Notes under the pieces: generated by a model
Databases searched by the model: none
Seen by the model: only the letters and a program-made list of their open reading frames with translations
What the model was told of the DNA's origin: nothing
In this document: one piece after another, positions 1-7,616 of the stretch
Layout of the letters: the number at the start of each line of letters is the position of its first letter
Position numbering within the stretch: position 1 is the first letter of the stretch
Position numbers and translations under genes: made by a program
From: Variovorax sp. CF079
GTDB taxonomy: Bacteria; Pseudomonadota; Gammaproteobacteria; Burkholderiales; Burkholderiaceae_C
Length of the DNA: 64,000 nt
Direction of reading: 5' to 3'
Assembly (NCBI RefSeq): GCF_900101545.1
Contig: NZ_FMZU01000006.1
Coordinates: forward strand, 124,001-188,000

Positions 1-646
1 GGCCGTCGACCACCTTGGTCTGCAGCGACGAGTAGAGCTCGCCGAACGGAATCGCGGTCGGCGATGCGCCCATGGCCTTGAACATCGAGATCCACAGCGG
101 GATGCCCGGCACACGGATCTTGAAACCTTTCAGGTCGGCCGGCGAGACGATGGGCTTGCTGGCCGACGTGATATTGCGGTAGCCGTTGTCGAGGCACTTT
201 TCGTAGGCATGCAGGTTCGCCTTGGCCAGCGCGGATCGGACATGGGCGCCCAGATCGCCGTCCATCGCGGCCCACACCGCGTCATAGTCCTTGAACGCGA
301 AGGCCACGCCGTTGATGCCAGCGGTTGCCACCAGCGTCTGCAGATTGGTGCCGGCGGTGGACATGATGTCGATCGCGCCGGCGCGCGTCTGCGAAATCAT
401 GTCCGGCTCGCTGCCGAGCTGACTGGTCGGGTAGACCTGCAAGTCGACCCGGCCGCTGGTGTCCTTGCGTATCGCTTCGGCCGCTTCCTTGATGCGCAAG
501 GTGCCGGGATGGTCGGCCGGGAAGGCGGTGCCGTACTTGAGCTTGATCTCGCTTTGCGCAAAAGCGAAGCGGACTGGGAGCGTGGCGGCCACGCCGGTGA
601 CGGCGACGGCGGTGGCGAACTGGCGGCGAGTGGGCGCGAAGGTCAT
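1..646 (-). CDS. TRAP transporter substrate-binding protein, DctP family (3' part cut by window edge)
   Basis: The frame was read directly from the reverse strand. ATG lies at 646, preceded by GGAGA about 8 bases upstream. The first 30 or so residues form a signal peptide with a twin-arginine-like MTFAPTRRQFA start and a likely cleavage after AFA. The mature part shows DctP features, including FKIRVPGIPLWISMFKAMGA followed by FGELYSSLQTKVVDG. Proteins of this family capture organic acids or sugar acids in the periplasm and pass them to a DctQM membrane pair. Those partners are not in the window and probably lie just beyond its left edge. It sits 49 bases downstream of a uxuB/mannitol-dehydrogenase-like gene on the same strand, so a sugar acid or sugar alcohol substrate is likely. 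About 215 residues are visible and the C-terminus is missing. Confidence 0.9.
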   Translation of the reverse strand, partial: MTFAPTRRQFATAVAVTGVAATLPVRFAFAQSEIKLKYGTAFPADHPGTLRIKEAAEAIRKDTSGRVDLQVYPTSQLGSEPDMISQTRAGAIDIMSTAGTNLQTLVATAGINGVAFAFKDYDAVWAAMDGDLGAHVRSALAKANLHAYEKCLDNGYRNITSASKPIVSPADLKGFKIRVPGIPLWISMFKAMGASPTAIPFGELYSSLQTKVVDG

Positions 647-695
647 GACAAGGTCTCCGTTGGGTCTTCTGGGTCGGTGGTGCAGGATGCGCGAT

Positions 696-2192
696 TCAGG
701 TGGACAGCAACGCCGTCATGCCGCCTTGGCGCAGCGTGGACAGGTGCCGCGCCAGACGGCCGGCAAAGACCGGCGGCCAAGGCCCCGTGCCGAAGACGGC
801 GCTGTGCGCCAACGCGGCGTTCGCCGCGTCGGTGTCGTTGGCGGCCCGCCGCAGGCGCGCAGCGAGCGCCTCGGCGCCCGGGTCGCTGATGACCAGTGCT
901 GCGCCGTTGTCGCCGTGCCCGGCAGCCAGGTAGTGCAGCCAGATCGCCAATGCGCGCTCGAGTTGCGGGCGCTCCACATCCGCCGCCAGGCTCTCGCGCA
1001 AGGCTGGCAGCCAGCGCACCGGTATCTTCTGGGTCCCGTCCATGGCGATCTGCTGCGTGCGGTGGGCCAGCGCCGGATTCTCGAAACGCCTGAGCAATTC
1101 GTGGCAATAGGCCAGTACGTCATAACCCGATGGGGCCGCCACGCTCGCGCGCAGATCCTCCAGCATCAGCCGACGCGCGAAGCCGCCGACCAGAGGATGC
1201 GCCATGGCGTCGGACACCGTCTCCAGTCCGCCCATCTGGCCGGCGTAGGCGAGCGCCGAGTGCGTGCCATTGAGCAGGCGCAGCTTCATCGCCTGATAGG
1301 GACGCACGTCGCTGGTGAGCAGGGCGCCAGCGTCCTCCCAGGCCGGTCGAATGCCGGCGAAGCGATCTTCGATCACCCACTGGGTGAACGGCTCGCAGAC
1401 GATGGCCGCCTCGTCACGAAGGCCGAGCCGAGCGGCGGCCCATTCGAGCGAGACGGGCGTTGCCGCCGGCACGATGCGGTCGACCATGCTGTTGGGGCAG
1501 CCGATCTCGGCTTCGATGCGGCGTGCAAGCTTCGCATCGAACAGGTCCGCGTACTGCACCAGCAGCTTGCGCAAGGTGTCGCCATTGCTGGCCATGTTGT
1601 CGCAGCACACCAGCGTCAACGGGGCGCCGGCGGGGCGGCGGCGGATGCCTGCGGCCAGCACGCCCAGCGTCGTTCGCGGCGTCTGCGGCTTCGCGATGTC
1701 GTGGCGCACAAGGACGTCGTCGATGTCGAGGTCGGCGCTGGCCGGGTTCTGGCTGTAGCCCTTTTCAGTGACGGTGCTGGTCACGATGGCCGTCGCCGGA
1801 CTGGCGATGGACGCGATGACCTGCTCAAGTTGCCTGGGTGCATACAGGGCGTCGCATAACGCACCGACAACCCTTGTGCGTGCATCGTCGCCGTGGCGCT
1901 CGGTCACCGAATACAGGTGGTCTTGCGCTGCCAGCGCCTCGGAAACGCGCGGGTCGCGCAGGCTCACCCCGACGATGCCCCAGCGAAGGTCGCCCCGCGC
2001 GACGACCGCCTCGGTGTAGAGCGCCTGATGGGCACGGTGAAACGCGCCCAGTCCGAGATGCACGATGCCCCGCGCCAGGCCGCCGCGGTCGTAGTGCGGG
2101 CGCGCGATGCCGTCGCCGAGATCGCGCAGGCCGCGCTGCGAGAGCCGCGAGTTCTGATCTGCTGACAAGGGCACTTCGGCGTCTCCGATCAT
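696..2192 (-). CDS. Mannitol dehydrogenase family oxidoreductase (fructuronate reductase/UxuB-like)
   Basis: This 498-residue protein belongs to the polyol-specific long-chain dehydrogenase/reductase family, which interconverts ketoses or keto-acids with polyols or aldonates using NAD(P). The N-terminal Rossmann part has GIVHLGLGAFHRAHQALY. The active-site block KLRLLNGTHSALAY carries the family Lys, Asn and His. Length matches the family norm of about 490. It is the first gene of a leftward pair with the TRAP receptor and is divergent from a GntR regulator. That context suits uptake and reduction of a hexuronate-derived keto-acid or a polyol. The exact substrate (fructuronate, tagaturonate, mannitol, arabinitol) cannot be told from sequence alone. 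Confidence 0.9.
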   Translation of the reverse strand: MIGDAEVPLSADQNSRLSQRGLRDLGDGIARPHYDRGGLARGIVHLGLGAFHRAHQALYTEAVVARGDLRWGIVGVSLRDPRVSEALAAQDHLYSVTERHGDDARTRVVGALCDALYAPRQLEQVIASIASPATAIVTSTVTEKGYSQNPASADLDIDDVLVRHDIAKPQTPRTTLGVLAAGIRRRPAGAPLTLVCCDNMASNGDTLRKLLVQYADLFDAKLARRIEAEIGCPNSMVDRIVPAATPVSLEWAAARLGLRDEAAIVCEPFTQWVIEDRFAGIRPAWEDAGALLTSDVRPYQAMKLRLLNGTHSALAYAGQMGGLETVSDAMAHPLVGGFARRLMLEDLRASVAAPSGYDVLAYCHELLRRFENPALAHRTQQIAMDGTQKIPVRWLPALRESLAADVERPQLERALAIWLHYLAAGHGDNGAALVISDPGAEALAARLRRAANDTDAANAALAHSAVFGTGPWPPVFAGRLARHLSTLRQGGMTALLST

Positions 2193-2202
2193 TCACCACA
2201 GT

Positions 2203-2210
2203 ACCATGGT
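2203..2210. promoter_or_regulatory. Candidate GntR operator, copy 1 (ACCATGGT palindrome)
   Basis: A perfect 8-bp palindrome, ACCATGGT, lies 10 bases upstream of the oxidoreductase start in the divergent intergenic region. The wider string TACCATGGTG recurs 97 bases away near the GntR gene. Paired dyads flanking a divergent promoter are typical of FCD-type GntR regulators. The binding assignment is inference. Confidence 0.4.
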
Positions 2211-2299
2211 GGCATGGCACGATGCGAGGAGTCTACGAATCAAGCGGGGTGTGAAGTACCGGTAGAAACCCGGATAGGGCCGCGATCATGGCGTGCACT

Positions 2300-2307
2300 A
2301 CCATGGT
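2300..2307. promoter_or_regulatory. Candidate GntR operator, copy 2 (ACCATGGT palindrome)
   Basis: This is the second ACCATGGT palindrome, again within TACCATGGTG, 37 bases upstream of the GntR start codon. It would be positioned for autoregulation together with copy 1. Confidence 0.4.
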
Positions 2308-2344
2308 GTAAAGTGACTCATCCCACCAGAGAAGCACCCATCCG

Positions 2345-3106
2345 ATGACCGCCCGAGTCCTAGCCAGCAACCCCCACCATGCCGATGCGCAGCATGTCGA
2401 AGACCCTCTGGTTGCGGCGCTGGCCGGTTTCAAGCTCGACCCCGCGCGCTCCTATACCGCGCAGGTGCACAGCCAGCTGCAAGAAGCCATCGTGCGCGGC
2501 GTCTTGCCCCCGCGCACGGCGCTCTCGGAAGCGACGATCTCCAAGCTGATCGATGTGAGCCGCACGCCGGTGCGCGAAGCGCTGGCGCAATTGGCTGATG
2601 AACAGATGGTGCTGATCTACCGTCAGGTCGGCACGATCGTGGCACCCGTGCGCATGTCGCTGCTCGAGGAAGGCCGCTTCGTGCGCAGCACGCTGGAATG
2701 CGCGAGCCATGTGCAACTCGCCCAGACCATCACACCGGCGCAACTCAACGAATTCGGCCAGATCGTTGCGCGCCAGCGCGACGCTGTCGCGAGCGGCGAG
2801 ATCGATCGCTTTTCCGAGCTGGACGAGTTGATGCATCGGCGCCTGTTCGAGTTTGCAGGTCGCGAACACGTCTGGGCCATGCTGGAACCTATCAAGCGCC
2901 AGTTCGACCGCGTGCGTTGGCTGCTGCTGGGCCACGTGGCCGGCCATGCCGAGCGCGCGCTGAAGGAACACGAGCAGATGCTGGCGCAGATGGCGTCGCG
3001 CGACGTGGCCGGTCTGGGCGCGAGCGTCGCCGCCCACATCAATCACATCACCGCACACCTCACGGCGCTGCGCGAACATGCGCCCGCGAGCTACTTCGCC
3101 GACTGA
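2345..3106 (+). CDS. GntR family transcriptional regulator, FadR/FCD subfamily
   Basis: The protein has 253 residues. A winged helix-turn-helix spans about residues 35-105, with the GntR hallmark LIDVSRTPVREALAQLADE. An all-helical FCD ligand-binding domain follows (about 110-240), containing metal-binding-type positions such as ELDELMHRRLFEFAGREH and the terminal SVAAHINHITAHL. FCD regulators usually respond to carboxylic acids or sugar acids. It is divergent from the oxidoreductase-TRAP operon and is probably its regulator, with the two ACCATGGT dyads as candidate sites. Confidence 0.93.
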   Translation: MTARVLASNPHHADAQHVEDPLVAALAGFKLDPARSYTAQVHSQLQEAIVRGVLPPRTALSEATISKLIDVSRTPVREALAQLADEQMVLIYRQVGTIVAPVRMSLLEEGRFVRSTLECASHVQLAQTITPAQLNEFGQIVARQRDAVASGEIDRFSELDELMHRRLFEFAGREHVWAMLEPIKRQFDRVRWLLLGHVAGHAERALKEHEQMLAQMASRDVAGLGASVAAHINHITAHLTALREHAPASYFAD

Positions 3107-3227
3107 CCGATCCTTGGCTTGACCTCAGCGTCCAGCAAAGGTGGATAGTCTTCCCTGGGTTCGTGCGCCACGGACCTGCTCTGCCGCAACCTCAGCCTCG
3201 GCGACTGGATGCTGCGGCGGCCGACCT

Positions 3228-3449
3228 TCAGGAGCTGGATTGATGGCGCGCAATCGCTGCCTGCAGTTCTGCGAGCAGGCGCGGATCGTGCGTGGCGCGC
3301 TCCAGGAAGCGCTCGTCGGCCAAGGCGCTGGCACGGCGCCGCGCCAAATCCTGCACCGCGGCGGCGGCACGGCCCCAAATCTGGTTGACCAAGGAAAACG
3401 CGGTGTTTCCCATTGCGCGCTGCGGACGCAGGTCGACGAAAGAAGTCAT
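3228..3449 (-). CDS. Small hypothetical protein, 73 aa
   Basis: I do not recognise this protein. It is supported by a good ribosome binding site (GGGAGG about 6 bases before the ATG at 3449) and a compact frame beginning MTSFVDLRPQRAMGNTAF. The composition is helical and Ala/Arg-rich, with no signal peptide or membrane segment. It is convergent with the GntR gene, and the 121-bp gap between them shows no gene. No function is assigned. Confidence 0.55.
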   Translation of the reverse strand: MTSFVDLRPQRAMGNTAFSLVNQIWGRAAAAVQDLARRRASALADERFLERATHDPRLLAELQAAIARHQSSS

Positions 3450-3886
3450 CGTGTTCCTCCCGGGAACGAGTGGCCGAGGCCGAAGACTGAATATTAGGGT
3501 TTTCCCTTATGCCTGGGAAGTTCAGCTTCCTGATGTTTGTCATTCAGAGCGCTGATAGCGGCCTTTTTCGATTGCGTTGCCCCGAACGCGCGGGGGCCGT
3601 AGGGAAACAGCGGGGCACGTAGGGGAAACAGAGGGGAAGCGCACCCGCACGTCTGGGCGCTAGCGGCATGGCGCCGTGGCCTCCACCTGTTAATGAAGTT
3701 GCTATGCTGTGGCGCATCGTCGCTCGCTTGGGGCGTTGCGCCAGCGCGACATCTTGAATTTCGTCGGTATTTTTGTATCCGGGAAGCCGAAGTCGCCAAG
3801 GTTCAGCATTCATGCGGGGTGCCAAGGGGGTTGTGATTCCTCGCGGCATTTCCTTCAGGCCTTCCCATCTGCACGCGGAGGGCCTC
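3450..3886. other. Intergenic region (437 bp) with a tandem repeat
   Basis: No convincing gene lies here. The stretch starts with an AT-richer patch around 3488-3510, contains a short hairpin followed by five T's near 3550-3568, and then a near-perfect 20-bp tandem duplication at 3598-3638. An in-frame upstream extension of the glutathione transferase frame to 3773 or 3812 exists but lacks family resemblance. The region probably holds the promoters of the small gene (leftward) and of the transferase (rightward). Confidence 0.5.
3598..3638. repeat. Imperfect tandem repeat, two ~20-bp units
   Basis: Unit one (CGTAGGGAAACAGCGGGGCA, 3598-3617) is followed directly by a near copy that begins CGTAGGGGAAACAGAGGGG. 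The units differ by a few bases. It lies in the spacer upstream of the glutathione transferase. Confidence 0.6.
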
Positions 3887-4615
3887 TTGACCTACCAACT
3901 CCACTACTGGCCCACCATCCAGGGCCGCGGCGAATTCGTGCGCCTCGCGCTCGAGGCAGCTGGCGCCGCGTATGTCGACGTGGCGCGCGAGCCGCCGGGC
4001 AAAGGCGGCGGCGAGGCCGCGCTCGCGCGGCGGCTTAGCGATCCGGACAATCCGCGCGCGGCCTTCGCGCCGCCCTTCCTCGTCGACGGCGACATCGTGG
4101 TCGGCCAGACCGCCGCGATCTTGCTCTACCTCGGCCCGCGGCTCGGGCTCGCCGGCATCGGCGAGGCCGACGGGCTCTGGACGCACCAGCTGCAGCTCAC
4201 CATCGCCGACATGGTGGCCGAGGTGCACGACACGCACCATCCGATCTCGGCCGGCCGCTACTACGAAGACCAGCGCGAGGCCGCGCTGGAGCGCGCCAAG
4301 TGCTTTCGCGAAGAGCGGATTCCGAAATTCCTCGGCTGGTTCGAGCGCGTGCTCGAGCGCAATCCCGCGGGCGACCTCCACCTGGTCGGCGATACGCTGA
4401 CTTACGCCGACCTGTCGCTGTTCCAGCTGGTGGCGGGTCTGCGCTATGCCTTTTCGAAGGCCACGGCGCGCGTGTTGGCCGAGACGCCCGCGGTCGCCAA
4501 GCTGCATGCCAACGTGGGCCGCCGCCAGCGCGTGCACGACTACCTGCAGAGCCCGCGTCGCATCGCCTTCAACGAAGACGGCATCTTCAGGCGCTATCCG
4601 GAACTCGACGGTTAG
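3887..4615 (+). CDS. Glutathione S-transferase family protein
   Basis: I choose a TTG start at 3887 because GGAGGG lies 5 bases before it and the protein then begins TYQLHYWPTIQGRGEFVRLAL, a normal thioredoxin-fold start. This gives 242 residues; longer in-frame starts (3773, 3812) add sequence unlike the family. Residues 1-90 form the glutathione-binding fold, with VGQTAAILLYLG as the glutamyl-contacting turn. The rest is the helical substrate domain. The family conjugates or reduces electrophiles with glutathione in the cytoplasm. The stop codon TAG is the first three bases of a 27-bp inverted repeat shared with rsmI. Confidence 0.87.
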   Translation: MTYQLHYWPTIQGRGEFVRLALEAAGAAYVDVAREPPGKGGGEAALARRLSDPDNPRAAFAPPFLVDGDIVVGQTAAILLYLGPRLGLAGIGEADGLWTHQLQLTIADMVAEVHDTHHPISAGRYYEDQREAALERAKCFREERIPKFLGWFERVLERNPAGDLHLVGDTLTYADLSLFQLVAGLRYAFSKATARVLAETPAVAKLHANVGRRQRVHDYLQSPRRIAFNEDGIFRRYPELDG

Positions 4616-4721
4616 GGCCTGTTAACGCTATTTGCGGGGACCGCACGCACGGCGTCGCGCGCTTTGATTGGCACGCCCTGGCATGCCTTCGCGACCCCGC
4701 AAATAGCGTTGACAGGCCCTA
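4613..4721. repeat. 27-bp inverted repeat flanking a 55-bp core; supplies stop codons of two convergent genes
   Basis: The arms at 4613-4639 and 4695-4721 are reverse complements with a single mismatch (T/C at the eleventh base). Each arm begins TAGGGCCTGT when read inward. The left TAG is the stop of the glutathione transferase and the right TAG, on the other strand, is the stop of rsmI. The 55-bp core has no coding look. It could be a bidirectional terminator stem without a U-run or a small MITE-like insertion. No obvious target duplication is visible. Confidence 0.85.
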
Positions 4722-5657
4722 GTCGCTGGGCTCGTCGCGCAGGCGCAGCGCGGTGTCGTAGAGCGCATTGCGCGGCGCGCCGCTGATCTCGGCCGCAAGC
4801 CGCACCGCGCTCTTGAGCGGCAGCTCGGCAAGCAGCAGCCGCAGCACGCGTTCGGCTTCGCCATTGCCATCGTCCTCCGCCACGGCCTTCGGATGCAGCA
4901 CCAGCGCGAACTCGCCGCGCGTGCGGTCGCGGCCGGCTGCAAACCAGTCGGGCAGGGCGGCAGCGGCGACCGTGGCGATCTCCTCGAACTGCTTGGTGAG
5001 TTCGCGGCCCACCGTCACACGCCGCTCGCCCAGAATGGCCAGCGCGCGTGCCAGCGCTTCGATGCGGTGCGGCGCTTCGAGCAGCACCACGCTGCGCGGC
5101 TCGGCGGCCAGTGCCTGCACGGCGGCATCGCGCTCACCGGACTTGCTGGGCAGGAAGCCGGCGAACACGAAAGCGCTGCCCGCATCGCCCGCCGCGACCA
5201 GCCCGGCCGCACCGATCAGCGTCGTCACGCTGCTCGCGCCGGGCAGCGGCAGCACCCGGTAGCCTGCCTCGCGCACGGCCGCGACCAGGCGCGCGCCCGG
5301 GTCGCTCACACCGGGCGTGCCGGCATCGCTGACATAGGCGATGCGTTCACCGCGCGCGAGCCGCGCGATCACCGCCTGTGCCGCCTCGGCCTCGTTGTGC
5401 TGATGCAGGGCGAGCAGCTGGGCCGAGGGGCGATCGATGCCATAGGCGCGCAGCAGGCTCTGGGTGTGGCGCGTGTCCTCGCAGGCGACGGCATCGACCA
5501 GCTGCAGCACCTGCAGTGCGCGCAGCGTGATGTCTGCCAGGTTGCCGATCGGCGTGGCGACGACATAGAGCGTCGCTTGCGGATAATGCTGCGCACCCGC
5601 AGCATCGCGCGCGGCCTGCAGGGCGGCGCCGAACGAAGCGGGGGCGAGAGAGTTCAA
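4719..5657 (-). CDS. rsmI: 16S rRNA (cytidine-1402-2'-O)-methyltransferase RsmI
   Basis: RsmI 2'-O-methylates C1402 of 16S rRNA in the decoding centre using SAM. The 312-residue protein has the tetrapyrrole-methylase fold signature. TLYVVATPIGNLADITLRAL occurs near residue 30, AVACEDTRHT near 57, IAYVSDAGTPGVSDPG near 105, and LPLPGASSVTTLIGAAG near 137. Length is slightly above the usual 285-290 because of an N-terminal extension. It is divergent from yraN with a 40-bp gap, the classical arrangement. The stop lies in the inverted repeat at 4613-4721. Confidence 0.96.
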   Translation of the reverse strand: MNSLAPASFGAALQAARDAAGAQHYPQATLYVVATPIGNLADITLRALQVLQLVDAVACEDTRHTQSLLRAYGIDRPSAQLLALHQHNEAEAAQAVIARLARGERIAYVSDAGTPGVSDPGARLVAAVREAGYRVLPLPGASSVTTLIGAAGLVAAGDAGSAFVFAGFLPSKSGERDAAVQALAAEPRSVVLLEAPHRIEALARALAILGERRVTVGRELTKQFEEIATVAAAALPDWFAAGRDRTRGEFALVLHPKAVAEDDGNGEAERVLRLLLAELPLKSAVRLAAEISGAPRNALYDTALRLRDEPSD

Positions 5658-5697
5658 TGGGTTTTCTCCAGAACAAGACGGCGGGGAGGCATTTCAA

Positions 5698-6054
5698 GTG
5701 ACGACCAAGCAGCGCGGCGATGCGGCGGAAGACGCCGCGCTCGCCCATCTCCAAGCGGCCGGCCTGGTGCTGGTCGCGCGCAATTATCGAACCCCGGGCC
5801 GCGGCGGCGGCGAGATCGACCTGATCGTGCGCGATCCGCGCGACGGCACGCTGGTGTTCGTCGAGGTGCGCCAGCGCGCCGGCGCCACGCATGGCGGCGC
5901 GGCCGGGAGCATCACCGCGGTGAAGAAGCGGCGCATCGTCTTCGCGGCGCGGCACTACCTGAGCCGGCTGCGCACGCCGCCGCCTTGCCGTTTCGACGTC
6001 GTGCTGGTGGAGGAGCGCATCGCCTGGATCCAGGCCGCCTTCGACGCGGATTGA
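5698..6054 (+). CDS. yraN: YraN family (UPF0102) endonuclease-like protein
   Basis: The start is GTG at 5698 with GGGGAGG about 8 bases upstream. An upstream ATG at 5657 is out of frame and terminates. The 118-residue protein has the restriction-endonuclease-like core: a helix RGDAAEDAALAHLQ, then GEIDLIVRD and LVFVEVRQR, which supply the D-ExK-type site (here ExR). Members are assigned to Holliday-junction-resolvase-like nucleases, and the cellular role is unsettled. It begins a rightward run with the SIS-domain and BON genes, as in the E. coli yra locus. Confidence 0.92.
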   Translation: MTTKQRGDAAEDAALAHLQAAGLVLVARNYRTPGRGGGEIDLIVRDPRDGTLVFVEVRQRAGATHGGAAGSITAVKKRRIVFAARHYLSRLRTPPPCRFDVVLVEERIAWIQAAFDAD

Positions 6055-6151
6055 GCCTCCGCCGAGGGAACCGATGCGTTGCCCCATACTCAAGTGCATC
6101 AAGCGCAGCACCTACGTCTTGTTTCAGAACCCACAGTTATCATCCCGGCCC

Positions 6152-6778
6152 ATGCTCGAGCAACGGATCCAGCAGCACTTCATCGACAGCGCGGACCTCA
6201 AGTACCAGGCAGGTCCGCTCCTGAGCAAACCGATCGGGCAGGCGATGCAGGCCCTGCTCGCCTGCGTGACCAGCGGCGGCAAGATCCTGGCCTGCGGAGC
6301 GGGCGTCTCGGGGCTTCTCGCCGCGCTGTTCGCCGCCCAGTTCGTCGGCCGCTTCGAGCGCGAACGGCCCGAGCTGGGCGCGATCGCGCTGCCGGGCGAC
6401 ACCACCGACCCCGCCGCGGACACCGCCGACGCAAGCGATGCGGACCGGTTCGCGCGCCAGGTGCGTGCCCTCGGCCAGGCCGGCGACGTGCTGCTGACGC
6501 TGAGCGCCAGCGGCCAGTCGGCCGCAGTGCTGGCCGCGGTCGAGGCAGCGCATGCACGCGACATGACGGTGGTTGCCCTGCTGGGCAACGCCGCGGGCAG
6601 TGGCGCCAGCAGCAGCCCCGGCGGCGCCGTGGGGCGTGCATTGCGCGAAACCGATGTCCAGATCTGCGTGCCGCACGAACGCGCGGCGCGAATCCACGAA
6701 GTCCACCTGCTTGCGCTGCACTGCCTGTGCGACGGCGTGGACGCCCAGCTACTCGGAGAACAGGAAGGTTCCATATGA
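6152..6778 (+). CDS. diaA: SIS-domain protein, DiaA/GmhA family
   Basis: I take ATG 6152 (208 residues, MLEQRIQQHFIDSADLKYQA) rather than an upstream in-frame start that adds an unlike N-terminus. The SIS fold shows KILACGAGVSGLLAALFAAQ and LLTLSASGQSAAVLAAVEAA, the sugar-phosphate-binding turns. Relatives are phosphoheptose isomerase (LPS heptose synthesis) and DiaA, which binds DnaA and promotes replication initiation. The position between yraN and a BON lipoprotein matches diaA (yraO). It overlaps the next gene by ATGA. The DiaA assignment rests on synteny; isomerase activity is not excluded. Confidence 0.85.
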   Translation: MLEQRIQQHFIDSADLKYQAGPLLSKPIGQAMQALLACVTSGGKILACGAGVSGLLAALFAAQFVGRFERERPELGAIALPGDTTDPAADTADASDADRFARQVRALGQAGDVLLTLSASGQSAAVLAAVEAAHARDMTVVALLGNAAGSGASSSPGGAVGRALRETDVQICVPHERAARIHEVHLLALHCLCDGVDAQLLGEQEGSI

Positions 6779-7512
6779 CGAAGACATCCATCCGGCGCAT
6801 CGCGTTGACCCTGACCGCCGGCGCCGCACTGGTTGCCGGCCTTTCCGCTTGCGTGCCGCTGGTGGTCGGAGGCGCCGCGGTCGTTGGTGCGGGGATGGTC
6901 GCGACCGACCGCCGCAGCTCGGGCGCGCAGATCGACGACCAGGGCATCGAGCTGCGCGGCGGCGCACGGGTGCGCGAGATCGCCAACGACCAGATGTACG
7001 TCAGCATCACGAGCTTCAATCGGCAGGTGCTGTTGACCGGCGCGGTGGGCAGCGAGGCCGACCGGCGGCGCGTCGAGGAGGTGGTGCGCCGGGTCGACAA
7101 CGTGCGTTCGGTGGTCAACGAACTGACGGTGGGGCCGCCGAGCACCTTCCAGCAGCGTTCCAACGACGCCTTCATCGTCGGCAAGATCAAGGCCTCGCTG
7201 CTCGATGCCAAGGACGTCTTCGCCAATTCCTTCAAGATCGTCGCCGACCGCGGCACGGTCTACCTGATGGGCCTGGCCACGCGGCGCGAAACCGATCGCG
7301 CGACCGACATCGCGCGCGGCGTCTCGGGCGTGGAGAAGGTGGTGCGGGTGGTCGAGATCGTCAGCGAAGCGGAGCTCGCGAACCAGGCGCAGCAGGGCGG
7401 CACCGGTCCGGCGCCGGCCTCGCGTTCCAACGTGCCGCTGCCGCCGATGGAGCCGCTGCCGCCGGCGGGTTCACCGCCAGCGGGCGGCGCCACTGCCACG
7501 CCGGTTCGATAG
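6775..7512 (+). CDS. dolP: BON-domain outer-membrane lipoprotein, DolP (YraP)-like
   Basis: The 245-residue protein has an N-terminal lipoprotein signal ending LVAGLSAC (lipobox LSAC), so it should be lipidated. Two BON domains follow, the first around QMYVSITSFNRQVLLTGAVG and the second around FKIVADRGTVYLMGLATRRE. The C-terminal 40 residues are a Pro/Ala/Gly-rich tail. DolP family proteins bind anionic phospholipid and support outer-membrane integrity and BAM function. The start overlaps the diaA stop (ATGA), implying translational coupling. Confidence 0.92.
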   Translation: MTKTSIRRIALTLTAGAALVAGLSACVPLVVGGAAVVGAGMVATDRRSSGAQIDDQGIELRGGARVREIANDQMYVSITSFNRQVLLTGAVGSEADRRRVEEVVRRVDNVRSVVNELTVGPPSTFQQRSNDAFIVGKIKASLLDAKDVFANSFKIVADRGTVYLMGLATRRETDRATDIARGVSGVEKVVRVVEIVSEAELANQAQQGGTGPAPASRSNVPLPPMEPLPPAGSPPAGGATATPVR

Positions 7513-7522
7513 GAATTCCAGG

Positions 7523-7616
7523 AACACCGCGGAACCGGCTTTGCCGGGCCGCTGGTGTTGCCCCCTGCAAGGGGGTTGGCGTAGCGACACGAAGTGCGCG
7601 AAGCCTGGGGGTGGGC
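7523..7616. repeat. Palindromic intergenic repeat, copy 1
   Basis: A nested dyad (AACACC, GCGG and CCGGC arms around TTT, 7523-7559) is followed by a second small hairpin (CCCCCTGCAAGGGGG) and a conserved tail with CACGAAGTG and AGCCTGGGGG. A close copy lies at 61345-61438. Both copies fill the gap between convergent genes and stop right at the leftward gene's stop codon. Probably a REP/BIME-type element acting as a bidirectional terminator. Confidence 0.85.

Noticed and set aside
3494..3849. Overlapping reverse frames of about 100 codons in the spacer before the glutathione transferase
   Set aside because: No ribosome binding site, odd composition, and overlap with the tandem repeat.
4640..4694. 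A small gene or tRNA inside the 27-bp inverted repeat element
   Set aside because: The core is only 55 bp with no start codon plus ribosome site and no cloverleaf pattern.
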